Below, in pieces: positions 24,301 to 36,300 of a DNA stretch of 64,000 nucleotides. The stretch lies in NCBI GenBank assembly GCA_013397795.1, contig VZTJ01004385.1:1042839-1106838 (forward strand), given 5' to 3'. Each line of letters opens with the position of its first letter. Position 1 is the stretch's first letter. The notes beneath the pieces were generated by a model, which made no database searches, was not told the origin of the DNA, and worked only from the letters and a program-made list of their open reading frames with translations. The translations under genes and the position numbers were made by a program. Source of the stretch: Orthonyx spaldingii. Its lineage: Eukaryota > Chordata > Aves > Passeriformes > Orthonychidae.

Positions 24301-27300
24301 CATCCAGAGAGATCCGGAAACAAGAGAGGGAATGGGAACGTGTCCAGCCTGCTGAGAGCTCCCTGTGCCCTCGTGCCAAGAGAGGAGAATCAGAGAAGGA
24401 TGGAGGGTTTAGTCCTGCTCAGGGGTGCTTTGGAAAAGGGGAGGTGGCAGAAATCTGTGGGTGACACACAGTGATCACAGCACAGCTCCAGCAGCACACC
24501 CAGCACTGGGAGAACTGGCCTGGATGCAGCTCCTTGGGGATGGGCTGCTCTGGAGGAGGCTCTGGAATGGCACCACAGAGCTGCACTGAGGCTTCCTGCT
24601 TGAGATGAGAAAATTTTGGGGTCAGGCCTGGCTGGAAAAGGTCTTTCTTGGTCAGAAATGCAGGGAGAGTGTAAGTAGCTATCACCTCCTGAAGGGAGCT
24701 ACAGGATGGAGAGGGTTTTTTTACAAGGGAATGGAGTGATAGGACAGGGGGGAATGGATTCACACAGAGAGTAGGTTTGGATTGGATATTAGGAAAAATT
24801 ATTCCTCCCTGTGAGGGTGGGGAGGCCCTGGCACAGGGTGCCCAGAGAAGCTGTGGCTGTCCCTGGATCCCTGGCAGTGTCCAAGGCCAGGTTGGACATT
24901 GGGGCTTGGAGCAGCCTGGGGTGGTGGGAGGTGGCCCTGCCCATGGCAGAGGGTAGAAGGAGATGAACTTTAAGATCCCTTCTGACCCAAACCATTCTGG
25001 GATTCTGACATCACTGGGGCTGCCTGCTGCCATCAGGCACATCCTGGCAGATTTCCTTTCCCTGGGGGTGATGAGGGGCAGGACACATTGCAGGTGGACT
25101 TCCAGGACAAAATATCCAGAAGAAGAGTCTGTGCTGCAGGGAACCTGCAGAAATTTGGCTTCCTGGAGCCCTGGACAGTGAGATGCACCTTAGCCAGAGC
25201 TGCTGTCCTTTGCTCTCCTTGCCAGCATAGAACCAGCCCTGGGGAAGCAGCCGGGAGAAATCCAGGGAGGTGGATTACTGACACAGAGTTACCCACCAGG
25301 CTGCTGCACGGCCAGCGAGGAAGTCAGTGCACAGCAAATAACCAAGGGTGATGTTGCTCATTAGTGCCAGCTAATCAAGGCAGTGGACCCAGTTCTAGCC
25401 AGCCTCAGCAAGCAGAGTTCAGCTTCCAAAAGAAGTCAGAGGGAACTGGCTCATCAAGGAAGATCTCCCCCATCTCAGGCAGCCATGGAAAGAGCATTCC
25501 TGTTGTTCTTAAGAAGCAACAAATTCATTGCAGAGCCTTAATTAGCGAGAAGGGCCGTTAATGGAGCCAGACTCATGTCCTGAGCATGCTGCTTAGCAGC
25601 TAATCCCCCCTGCAGCTGATCCCTGCTCCTTGTGGCATTTTCCCTTCACTCCTAAGCCTCAGAGCCCTGGATTCCCCTCACCACGGTGCAGCAGACATAA
25701 GGGAAGGGGTATTAAAGACTCAGTTAGTGTCCTGAGCTCCAGGGTCAGCTCCAAGTGTTCCCTTTGTTTCCCCCTGAGCTGCAGAGCTCGTGTCTCCCTC
25801 TAGGTCACCCTCAGTGGCTCAGGTGGCCACTGGGCCTCAAAAGAAATCCCGAGCAGCCAGCTCCAGGGACATCCCAGGGCACAGCGGAGAGGGAGCTGCC
25901 TCTACAGGAGGTTTGGAGTTAAACAAGGGGCAGTGGAGGAGGCTGAACAAAGTACTTGGATCAGGAGGATGTGGAGCTGCTGGAGAGAGTCCAGAGGAGC
26001 CACGGAGATGCTCCAAGGGCTGGAGTCCCTCTGCTCTGGAGCCTGGCTGGGAGAGCTGGGGTTGCTCACCTGGAGGAGAGAAGGCTCCAGGGAGAGCTCA
26101 GAGCCCCTTGCAGGGCCTAAAGGGGCTCCAGGAGAGCTGGAGAGGGAGTTTGGAACAGAGCCTGGAGTGACAGGATAGAAGGGAATGGCTTCCCACTGCC
26201 AGAGGGCAGGATTAGATGGGATATTGGTAAGGAATTGTTCCCTATGAGAGAGGTGAGGCCCTGGCACAGGGTTCCCAGAGAAGCTGTGGCTGCCCCTGGA
26301 TCCCTGGAAGTGTCCAAGGCCAGGCTGGAGGGTGCTTGGAGCAGCCTGGGACAGTGGAAGGTGTCCCTGTAGGATTTACAGCTGGGAGCTGAATTCCTGG
26401 CTGCCTGCCCTGCCCTGAGCTGTCCCACAAGGAATGGCGGGAAGGAATTTATTCCAGACCTGCTTGCATGAACCATCCCCTTAGCAAAGCTGGGGTCTTC
26501 TTGCCAGGGCTCAGATCCCAGAAAAACACGACAACATGGACTTGAAAATCTCTTCACCTGCATTTCCACCCTGCTGTCTGTGTGCAGGGCTGCAGCAGTT
26601 CCTCTCAGGGACACAACCAAATTGTCTCTGCTAAAACATGGAGAGTGAACCCCTCAGCACCAACTCGCTCAACAAATTGAAATTTGGAGTTTTTAGTTTC
26701 TCCCCTTACCTTGTTTGCCCCTCTCTGTCCCTGTGGGAGAGCAGCAGCCCCTTGCTGAGTTTTTCTCAGCATCCCTGTAACAGATCCTGCAGTTCTGTCT
26801 GTGCTTTCAAAGCCCTGTGTCAGGTGTTGGCAGGGAAAAGCTAAGATCGTTTGCTGTTGAGTGTTAATGAAGCAAACCAGGAATTAATTGGACAAAATCA
26901 AAGGTCTGTTGTGAGGTGCTTACATTTCTTCTCCCTAAAAATCAAAGCAAAGACTAGGTCCTATATCAAAGCAAGAACAGAGGATCTTTAATACATCCTC
27001 ACAGTCAGGAGCAGCCCAGGACATTCTATAACTTTGGTATTTGTTCAGTCCAAGGACCAGGAGCAGCCAAGCAACCAGATGAACAACCCACAGTGAGTGT
27101 CCCTGTGGAAAAAACTGGTCTTTGTCAGCTTCAGCCAACCTGGAAGGTTGGACTTGATGATCTTGGAGGTCTTTTCCAACCTTTAATGATACTGAGATTT
27201 GTGAGGTTGCAAGGAATCATCCCAGAGCTACTCTTTTCCAGGAGGATACGCTAAAGCAAGCTTGTTCCTGCTGCAGTGCTTGAGGTGTGGGAGGTCACTG

Positions 27301-30300
27301 CAGCTCTGATGGGATATAATAACTTCATCTGGTGTCTCCATGTTTTTGGAAGGGTGCTGTCTCTCAGGCCTCTTGGATCTGTGTCTTCTGCTGGGGAGTT
27401 CTGCATGCCTGGTTTGCCCCTCGAAGAAGTGGGATCAATGAGCAGGGATGCTGGAATTTGGGAGTTCTCCTCATCCAGGCTTCTCCCAAATCCTGCTGAG
27501 GAATCACTGCAGGCTGCAGAGCACCAGCTGGCGTGGCCTGGGAGCCAGGGAATGGCAGGTTGGAGTGAGCACAAGGATTCACAGCAGGAACAAAACGCTT
27601 TGCTGTTCCGTTTCAGCAGAAAAAGCAGCGCGTGACCCGTCCCCGCAGCATCCCAGGCATTCCAGCCAGGCCCTCATCCACATGGCTCCTAGCAGGAGGC
27701 CTGGAGGCCAGACTTGTTCTTTCACAGCTCTGACATAACTATTACGTGTTTCAGGATCCTTGCCAAGAGAAGAATTGCTGGTCTTACCCTGAATCTCCTG
27801 CTTCCAGCGGCGTCCCCAGCGCAGGGCTCGGCAACCAAGCCACAGCAGGACTTTTTAAAACATTAAAAGTCTCCTTTCAGGGAGGACCCCCAAAACCTAG
27901 GCCTGGTCAGGGTGTAGGGTGAGTGGCTCTGGGCAGCCAGCTGGGCCCAGAGAAGTACAGATGGACTGACAGACATTGCCACTGCTGCAGGATTGTCACT
28001 GTGACCAGGCTAAATAAAACATTAAATCCAGCAGGAATCCAGCAAGGCTGCGAGGAGGCAGAGCACCGTGCCTGCCCAGGGCCAGGGAATCCCACATGGG
28101 AGGCACTGAAAGGGTTTTAGTAAGGTCACGCTTGAAAAGAATATATCCTTGTTTTATTTCCAGGCTGGAGCTTTTGAATCAGTTCTGCCTGCTGAGGGAA
28201 TACAGTGCCCTTGTGTCTGCCTGAACAAAGCCAGGCCGGGGCCATCTGTGCACCCCAGCGACAGCACATCGGGGTGGGGGCTTCAGCTCTGCCTGGCCAT
28301 TGCCAGCATCACCTCACAGCCAGCTCAGGGCACTCTAAGGAAGCAAGAAATCCCACAGACACGGGGCTGGGGCCCAGAAATGGACACAGATTTAGCCATG
28401 TGTGGGAGGGGTTGGTCAGGCCAGGCATCCTGGTGACATCCAGGCTGCTGTGGGACAGGCACCGTCCACAGCTCTCTCTCCCCTTCACAGGGACGTTCCA
28501 GGGGCTGTTGCTGGGCATCTGGATTCCTCTGGGCCATGCCCAGCTCTCCCCAAATCCGAGCAAACACCCACAGCTCCTCGCTGCAGGGGAGGACGGGTGC
28601 ACATCCACATGGGAGATTTCACCTCGATGAACAATGACTGTGGTGGGAATAAATAAAATCCACCTGGGCTGAGCTGATAAAGCCTCCAAACTCCAAGGGA
28701 TTGGCAGTGGTTTCTGCTCTTTGCTGTTATCAACACTATCAAAGAAATAAATGCCTTTAACAAAATCCTACCAGCTGGCAGGCAGCACTTGGGATTTGGG
28801 ATTTGGCATGGGGCAAACCCCACTGCACTGCCTCCCCCAGCTCTGCCTGGCAGAGAGGATGGGAGGATTTTTCCCCAGCTGAATTCCCTTCTGCCTGCAT
28901 CCTGGCCTGGTCCACAGAAGCAAGATTTCCCACTGCCAGCTTTGGGAATGTGAGTTTGCTGTCTTGCTGCACAGGGACGGGGGGGAAAGGTGGGAGATAG
29001 AAAGGAGGGGGCTGCAGGAGGAAAATTCCCAGTGCACAAAACACAATCTGTTGTCCCCAGGGGTGTCCCCAGCACTGCAGAGGGGTGAGGGCTGATGCTC
29101 TGCACCCACCCTGCTTCCCAAACTCACCTCATTCCTCTGCTAGGAAAGGTTGGGCTGGGGATCCTTGGGGAGCTGCACCGGGGTGTCACCACCACAGAGG
29201 TGACACACCCCAAAGTGTCCCCTCCTGGGCTGTCCTGCCTCGTCAGGTTCTGCCTGGGGTTTTCCCAGTGTTGCACTGGCAAAGGGCTGCACCCCTCCCC
29301 CAGGAGGACCCACCAGTTCCAGGATTAACAGCAGTGGCTGTAGTGGCATCCCTGCCTTTTCCAGAGGCACTCTGCACACCCTGGAATTAATTCCAATGGC
29401 AATAATGTTGCCCACAGGATAATCCCCTGTGCAGATGCCTGCGCCAGAGATCCAGGTCGTGTGGAGGATCATCTGCTTTGCACATCCCAGCTGCTCTCCG
29501 GGCTGTGGCAGGGGCAGCAGGAGCATCCAGCCCCGAGGCACGGTTCCCTCATGGAGCTGTTCTGCCAGGGGCTGCTCCACCTGAGTATTTACATTTCCTC
29601 TTCCTCCTGCACACCCCAGCTTCCCAACTGCAGTGAAGGAGGAGCTGTGTCCAGTGCTCAGCAGCAGAGTGGTGCAGTGTTGGGAAAGGGATAATGCAGA
29701 CCCATGGCCTGTTCCTGTCACCTGCTTTGGCTCAGTTACAGGTATTGCTGCTGAGATCGTGGAATCACAGAATCGTGGCATGGTTTGGGTTGGAAGGGAT
29801 ATTCAGGGCCATCTCATTCCATCCCACTTCCACCTAGTCCAGGTTGCTCCAAGCCTCATCCAGCCTGGCCTTGAACCAGAGAGTTGGAGAGGAACTGGTG
29901 ACAAGGGATGGAGGGACAGGACACAGGGAATGGCTTCCCACTGCCAGAGGGCAGGGATGGATGGGAGATTGGGAAGGAATTCCTGGCTGGGAGGGTGGGG
30001 AGGCCCTGGCACAGGGTGCCCAGAGAAGCTGTGGCTGCCCCTGGATCCCTGGCAGTGTCCAAGGCCTGGCCCCTGCAGAATCCCAGGACACAAGGACCAG
30101 CCCCTCCAGGATCCCAGGACATGGCACTGCCTGACCCCCTGAGTCTCAAGGGGCAGGTGCAGCCCAGGCTGCAGCTCCTGATTCCATTCCAAAGGCAGCC
30201 TTGAATCCAAAAGTCAGGCCCTCGTGACCAGGGCCAAACGCCAATTAGCAGTTGAGCTCCATCAACTTCCTGACTGAATGCAAGTTTTAATTAAACATCC

Positions 30301-33300
30301 CATTTTAATTAGTCAAGCATCACGTACTGGGAGCTGGCCTCAAGATTGAAAGGCTGCAGGTCCTGTGCCTTAATTAAAACAAAGATTCACATGAGTTCAA
30401 CTCCAGCATCTGTGACAGCTCCTCATCCTTCGGAGGGCAGGAGCAGAACAGCTGGGAACAGCTCCTTTCCCTGCCATGGTGTTCCTCTCCTCTTTTACTT
30501 CCATATGGATGCTCCAGTGGAAGAACTGGCTGGGAGATGGCTTGGTTGGAAGGAGAGGGCTGGTTGCAATGCTTGAGGTGTCAGAGCTGGGCTCTTGGTG
30601 TGATGCCCAGGGTGAGTTTTGGTGAGTTTGGTGTTGGTTGACAGCTCCTGAATGTGAGCCCAGGTGTGCCCAGGTGGGCAAGAAGGCCAAAGGCACCTGG
30701 CTTGTGCCAGCCAAGGTGTGGCCACAGGCTCAGGGCAGATTGTCCCCTGTGCTGGGTGTGGTGAGGCCTCACCTCAAATCCTGAATTTGTTTCTGGGCTC
30801 CTCATGACAAGAAACACTGAGGGTGTATCCCTGGAGTGTATCCAGGGAAGGGAACGGAGCTGGGAAGGGGCTGGAGCACCAGGAGAGGCTGAGGGAGCTG
30901 GAAAGGGGCTCAGCCTGGAGCAAAGGAGGCTCAGGGGGCCCTTGTGGCTCTGCACAACTCCCTGACAGGAGGGGGCAGCCGGGGGGGTCGGGCTCTGCTC
31001 CCAGGGCACAGGGACAGGAGGAGAGGGAACAGCTCCAAGCTGTGCAAGGGAGGTTTAGGTTGGATATCGGGAAATTTCTTCACAGAAAGGCTCGTCCAGC
31101 CCTGCCCAGGGCAGTGGTGGAGTCCCCATCCCTGAAGAGATTTAAAAGCCCTGTGGATGTGGCACCTGGGTCAGTGGTGGCCCTGGCAGTGCTGGGGACA
31201 GTTGGACTCCACGATCTCGGGGGGGCTTTTCCAACTGAAACAAAATTCTGTGGTTTTATGATCCTGCCTGGTGCCAGAGCCTGCAAACAAGCTGGGCTTG
31301 GAAATGGGAGCAGCTTCCTCACCCCTGCTGGTGTCCCACACCAGAGAATTCAGGCTTGTCCCAGTGTGCCAGATGGAGCTGTCACACCCATCCAGCACCC
31401 AGTGCCTCCGAAAATAACAAGCCCAGCTCCCTCCTCACCTCGAGGTCAACGTGGATGAGCTCCATCGCTGGCAGCTGGGTTGTACAGGAGGAGAAGCAGA
31501 GCAGCTCCAAGGATGCAGAGTTAAAATGATGCTTTTCTCTGTTCCTTGGAGCCTGCTCAGCCCTGCCGGGCCCTCAGCCTTCTGCACCAGCCGCTCTCAT
31601 CCCTGTGCTGGGACAAGGGAGAATCAGAGAGTGACAGAAATCCCTTTGTCAGCCGTGCTTGGGAAGGAGGAGGGTTATGGAGCTATTAGAGAGCACAAAG
31701 AGGGGACAGATTCTCTCCTAAGTGCTCTGGGGACAGAGATTTAAATGCTTAGCTCCCATTAATGCTAATGTGAATCACAGAGGTCTCTTCTTACTGCCTT
31801 TGGAACAAGAGCGTTGAAAAAAAGAGGGCAGCTCTCCGCAAAGAACAAATCCCCTTGATTTTAAGGCACCGGTAAATGGGATTTTTCTTCATTTCGCACT
31901 CATTAATTCCCCTGCCTGCTCTAGTTGAGGGTTGGGCTCAGCTCCACTCCAGCACATGGGAGCTGCCAGGCCCACTGGATGATCCCCTGGATGGTGTCCC
32001 CAGAGCAGGGTTCCCGACCCCAAAAAGCCACAACGATTTTGTTGTCACATGGAGATGCAAAGTGCGACATTCCAGGTTTTTGCAGAGACGGGAAATCCTT
32101 CCAGCACGTGTCAGAAATACCAACAGCTCTTGTGGAGGACTCCAGTGCCTAAAGGGGCTCCAGGAGGGCTGGAGAGGGACTGGGGACAAGGGATGGAGGG
32201 ACAGGACACAGGGAATGGCTTCCACTGCCAGAGGGCAGGAAGAGATGGGATATTGGGAAAGAATTCCTGGCTGTGAGGGTGGGGAGGCCCTGGCACAGGG
32301 TGCCCAGAGAAGCTGTGGCTGCCCCTGGATCCCTGGCAGTGTCCAAGGCCAGGCTGGACAGGGCTTGGAGCACCCTGGGACAGTGGGAGGTGTCCCTGCC
32401 CAGGGAAAGGGAGTTGAAACGAGGTTGTTTTTGAGGTCCCTTCCAACCCAAACCATTCTGGGATTCTGTGACTCCTCCTGAGTCTCCCACTCCTGCTCCC
32501 TCCGTGTAAATCACACACTTGTGGGAATCCTGTGACTCCTCAGTGTCTGGTGATTGAATCCATCTCCGAGGTGTCGGAGTGCCTGGGTTTGCTCCGGGGG
32601 TCACGGGAGGTACCTGTAGGAATTACAGACCCAGCCAGGCATCCATTCCTCCCCACAGCCTGTGGTCATTAACGTGACCACAGCCACCAGCAGGACTCTG
32701 GTTTTCCGTGGCACCCGGTTATGGATCACGTTGTCAGTGATGTCCTGGGTGAATCCACCCTGGAATTCCTGCGGATCCCCTTGGTGCATGGCATTAATTA
32801 ACCTTGCTTAATGGGCTAATGATGTTTCACAGCCCCCAGCAGGGTGGCTCTGGCCAGCAGCAGCAGGAGAGCCGTGCAGGTGTTTGTTCCAAAGGGAATA
32901 ATGAGACCAGGAATGTGTTTCCGCACCGGGAGAGCCTCAGCGTGAGGGGGACCCATCCTGGAGATCAGCACGAAGCTCCTGCTGGTGAAAAGCCAAACCT
33001 TGGAGCTCCTGTGTCCAGCGAGGAACTTGTGGCCACCCATATGTAGGAACTTGCCTTAAAATTGTGGGAAAATTACTCTTTCCAGACTAGATAATGGCCC
33101 TCGCTCTCTGGCACTGGAGGCATCGAGAACACCCGGGGCTGAGCTGGGAAGGGGGTGCAGTGAGACCACAGGCAGGGATGCTCTGAGGTGAGGGAGCATC
33201 TTTTTGTGGAGGCTCCAAGCTTGCTGCACCGTGGGAGCCGTTGTGCTGTGAGCCTGGGGGTGCCTGGGGTGAAGGAGCTTCCATGGACAACCCACACAGG

Positions 33301-36300
33301 CACCGTGGGGCTCTGACTAAATTTTAAGCCCACTTTTAAAAAGCTTTCCCATTAGGAAAGCCTCAAAGAATTATGTTGATCTAAAGATCCCCTTTATGAA
33401 ATACATGTTAATGGGGGAAAAAAAAAAAAAAAGCTTTCTAAAGACTTTAAAGGGAAAAAAAACCACCAACCCAACATGCTGCAATTTTAATGAGGAGCTT
33501 GTAAACATAACCAACCCCCGCTGATTTTTTCCATTAATTGCCTGTGTTATCAGGGACGGGGGCTCTGCAGCAAAGCAGCTCTCAGCAAAACACCTTGCTG
33601 GGCTCAGGGCATCTTCCCAAATCCGGGAGGGCTGGAGGCGTGCGTGGGCTGGGGAGGGTGGTGGAGGCTTTGGGAGAGGCAGGGCTGGGATGTCCCTGCG
33701 GGGCTTTGACCTTGGCTGGGCGAGGGAGGAGGGATGGGGGGCCCTGCTGAGCTGACTTAGCAATCCCGTTTCTATTAGAGATGCATTCGCTGATTAGCTC
33801 CACGTCCTAACGACTCGGGCACGATAAATTACAGAGGAAATGCAGGAACCACTTGGGCGAGATTAACATCTCCTGGGGAAGCAGCAGCGGGGTCATTTTC
33901 GGGGCCGTTGTTTTCTGGGCCATTAAAGGATTGCCACGGCTCTCCTCGATGGCTGTGCTGGGTTCTGTTCTCGGTTTCAGCCCAACACCACCTCGGCAGA
34001 GCCCTTCTCCCCTCTCCCACCTCACTTCTCATCTCCCACATCGGCATCCAGGGGGGCACAGCACCTCTGGGAGGGGGTGCCAGCCCACTGCCCACATCCT
34101 GATCCCAGGAAGGATGGACACAGGAGGATTTTGGAGATCTGGGGACATCAGCCACCTTCCCAGCTCCCTTTCTGTGTCTGCCACAAGGAAAGATCACTCC
34201 TCAGAACCCACGGGGTGTTTGTAGCCAATTTGCAGCCCACAAAAGAGACAAAATCTTTCCCAGAGGGAAATTGTTGAGGGTGATTTGCCCAGCTCTTGAG
34301 ATAATCACTCCTGCTGGAATCTCGGCAGAGGGGGAAGATTGGGAAGGTTCCTGAGTAAGTGTTGGGAAAGTGCCGTGAAAATGAAGAAGCGTTTGATGAA
34401 GATAATGGTTGTTATTACCACGGCCTGTGCTCAGCCCAGCACGGCCGGGGCAGGCTGTGGGAGTGTGTTCCCTCTCCAAAGGGAGAAGGAGCTGTCAGTA
34501 TTTTGCAGGAAGATCCTGCTTTGCCTTCACTTTCAGGAGGTGTTTGGGTGATTTTCAGTCTGCCTCGAGTGGTCTGACCTGTGTTCCCAGCAGACACGGG
34601 TCAGATCCTACAGGATTGTTGGTGATTCCTTGGAGGACGCAGATCCAGGGGAGGGAGTGCCTGGCTCACTGTGACACCCAGGGTGGATGTGGTTTGTCCC
34701 TGATCACCCAGGGAAGCCTGTGGAGGAGGTGGACACTGAATATCTGCTTCCCAAAGCCAGGGTACCCGTGGTTAACCCTCCTCTTCCTCTCCTTGCACTC
34801 AGGCAGACCCCTCAGTGGGATGCTGAAGGCAGTGCTGGGCTGCAGCCTGTCCCCAACCCCAACCCCACACAATCCAGGCTGATGGACGAGTCCTGGACAT
34901 GGAAATGACCTCGCTCTCTGTCTCCCCTGCAGAGCCAGCTTTCCCAGGCCCTGAATGGTTTGTCAGACAGAGCCAAGGAGGCAAAGGAGTTCCTGGTCCA
35001 GCTCCGCAACATGGTGCAGCAAATCCAGGTACTGTGACTCCATGCTGAGGAACAGCCCCTTCCCACCAGGATAGGCCATCCTCTGTCCCTTCTCCCAGGG
35101 TTGGTTTGGGGGTGCTCTCCCAAAGGAACCCATACCTCATTTTCCATATTCCCCCCTGAACCCTCCCCAAAACTGCTGCTCCCGGCGTCGTGGAGGGAGC
35201 AGCAGAGCCCTGAGCCCTTCCCAGCTCTGCCGTGGGGAGATCCAAACCTGCTCCCCACCTGCCACCACCACATTTTCCACAATCCGAGGCTGCAGGCATC
35301 CCACGGGCAATGCTGTGGAGTCGTGGGTGGCAGTGGTGCAGCTGCACAAGCAAAAACGTCTCGTGTGGCGTCACTGAAAAGGAAAATCCAGTTTTCCAGC
35401 TGGACTGGGGAGGTTCCCTGGGCTGTGACTCCCTCTCTGCCCCACAGGAGAACAGTGTGGAGTTCGAGGCCTGCCTGGTGGCCCAGTGCGACGCCCTCAT
35501 CGACGCCCTCAACAGAAGGAAAGCCCAGCTGCTGTCCCGGGTCAACAAGGAGCACGAGCACAAGCTGAAGGTGAGCCTGGGTGGTCGGAGAGCTTCCTGC
35601 AGGCTTGGCACTGGGTGGGAACGAGGACTGGGATGCTGGTTTTTGGGGAGATCACTGGGAAGCCGCTCCTTTTCCACGTGAATTCCGTCTTGCTGCAGAT
35701 GCCCAGTCCACTCCCAGCATGTCCCTGAGCAGAGTGCAGCTTCCTCCAGGTGGTTCCCACTGAATTATTTCATTATTGGGTTCATTTCTAGTCCTTAGGT
35801 CAGCAGAGCTGTGTGTACAGCAAGGAAAACGACTTTGTTCATGTCCCATTGTTGCTCCCAAGCTTCTGGAATGATCCTGCAGGATGCTGAGTGCTTGTAA
35901 CTTCTGCTGAAGTCCTGGGGCACTTGGTGTCATGAGGTGTCACCCAGGAGCAGGACTGACTCTGATTTCTGTGTTTTCATGGCCTCGGGGGGGTGGTGGC
36001 ACTGAGATTTTTGGTGGTGGGGGAGCAGCTCAGTGGGAGCTGTGGAAACGGGCTCCTGGTTTGTGCCATTCCCACTGTCACCACACCACATCTTTCCAGC
36101 TGGTTTGGGGCTGAGAAGGGAAGGAAAGGACCAGATCTGACCTGGGAGCAGTGGAACAGGTGCAGAATTGTTGGACGAGGTGGCTGCACCCTGGCCATCA
36201 GTGATGGGGTCCAGCTGAGGGGTGTCACACCCACATTTGTGATCCCCGGGTCCCTCTCCCGAGCTCATTCCACTGTTCTGCCTGGAAACTTCTGTGTCCC

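Larger units (their letters stand above)
3321..34932 (+). other. TRIM9: TRIM9 intron 1 (31.6 kb)
   Basis: Begins at GTGAGC after exon 1 and ends at CTGCAG before exon 2. It holds about twenty CR1 fragments on both strands, the 54-bp minisatellite, an AT-rich block at 15178-15305, the second gap, and several AT-rich unique stretches noted as candidate conserved elements. The GAG-repeat stretch at 3628-3723 is low complexity. No other gene is supported. Confidence 0.85.
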
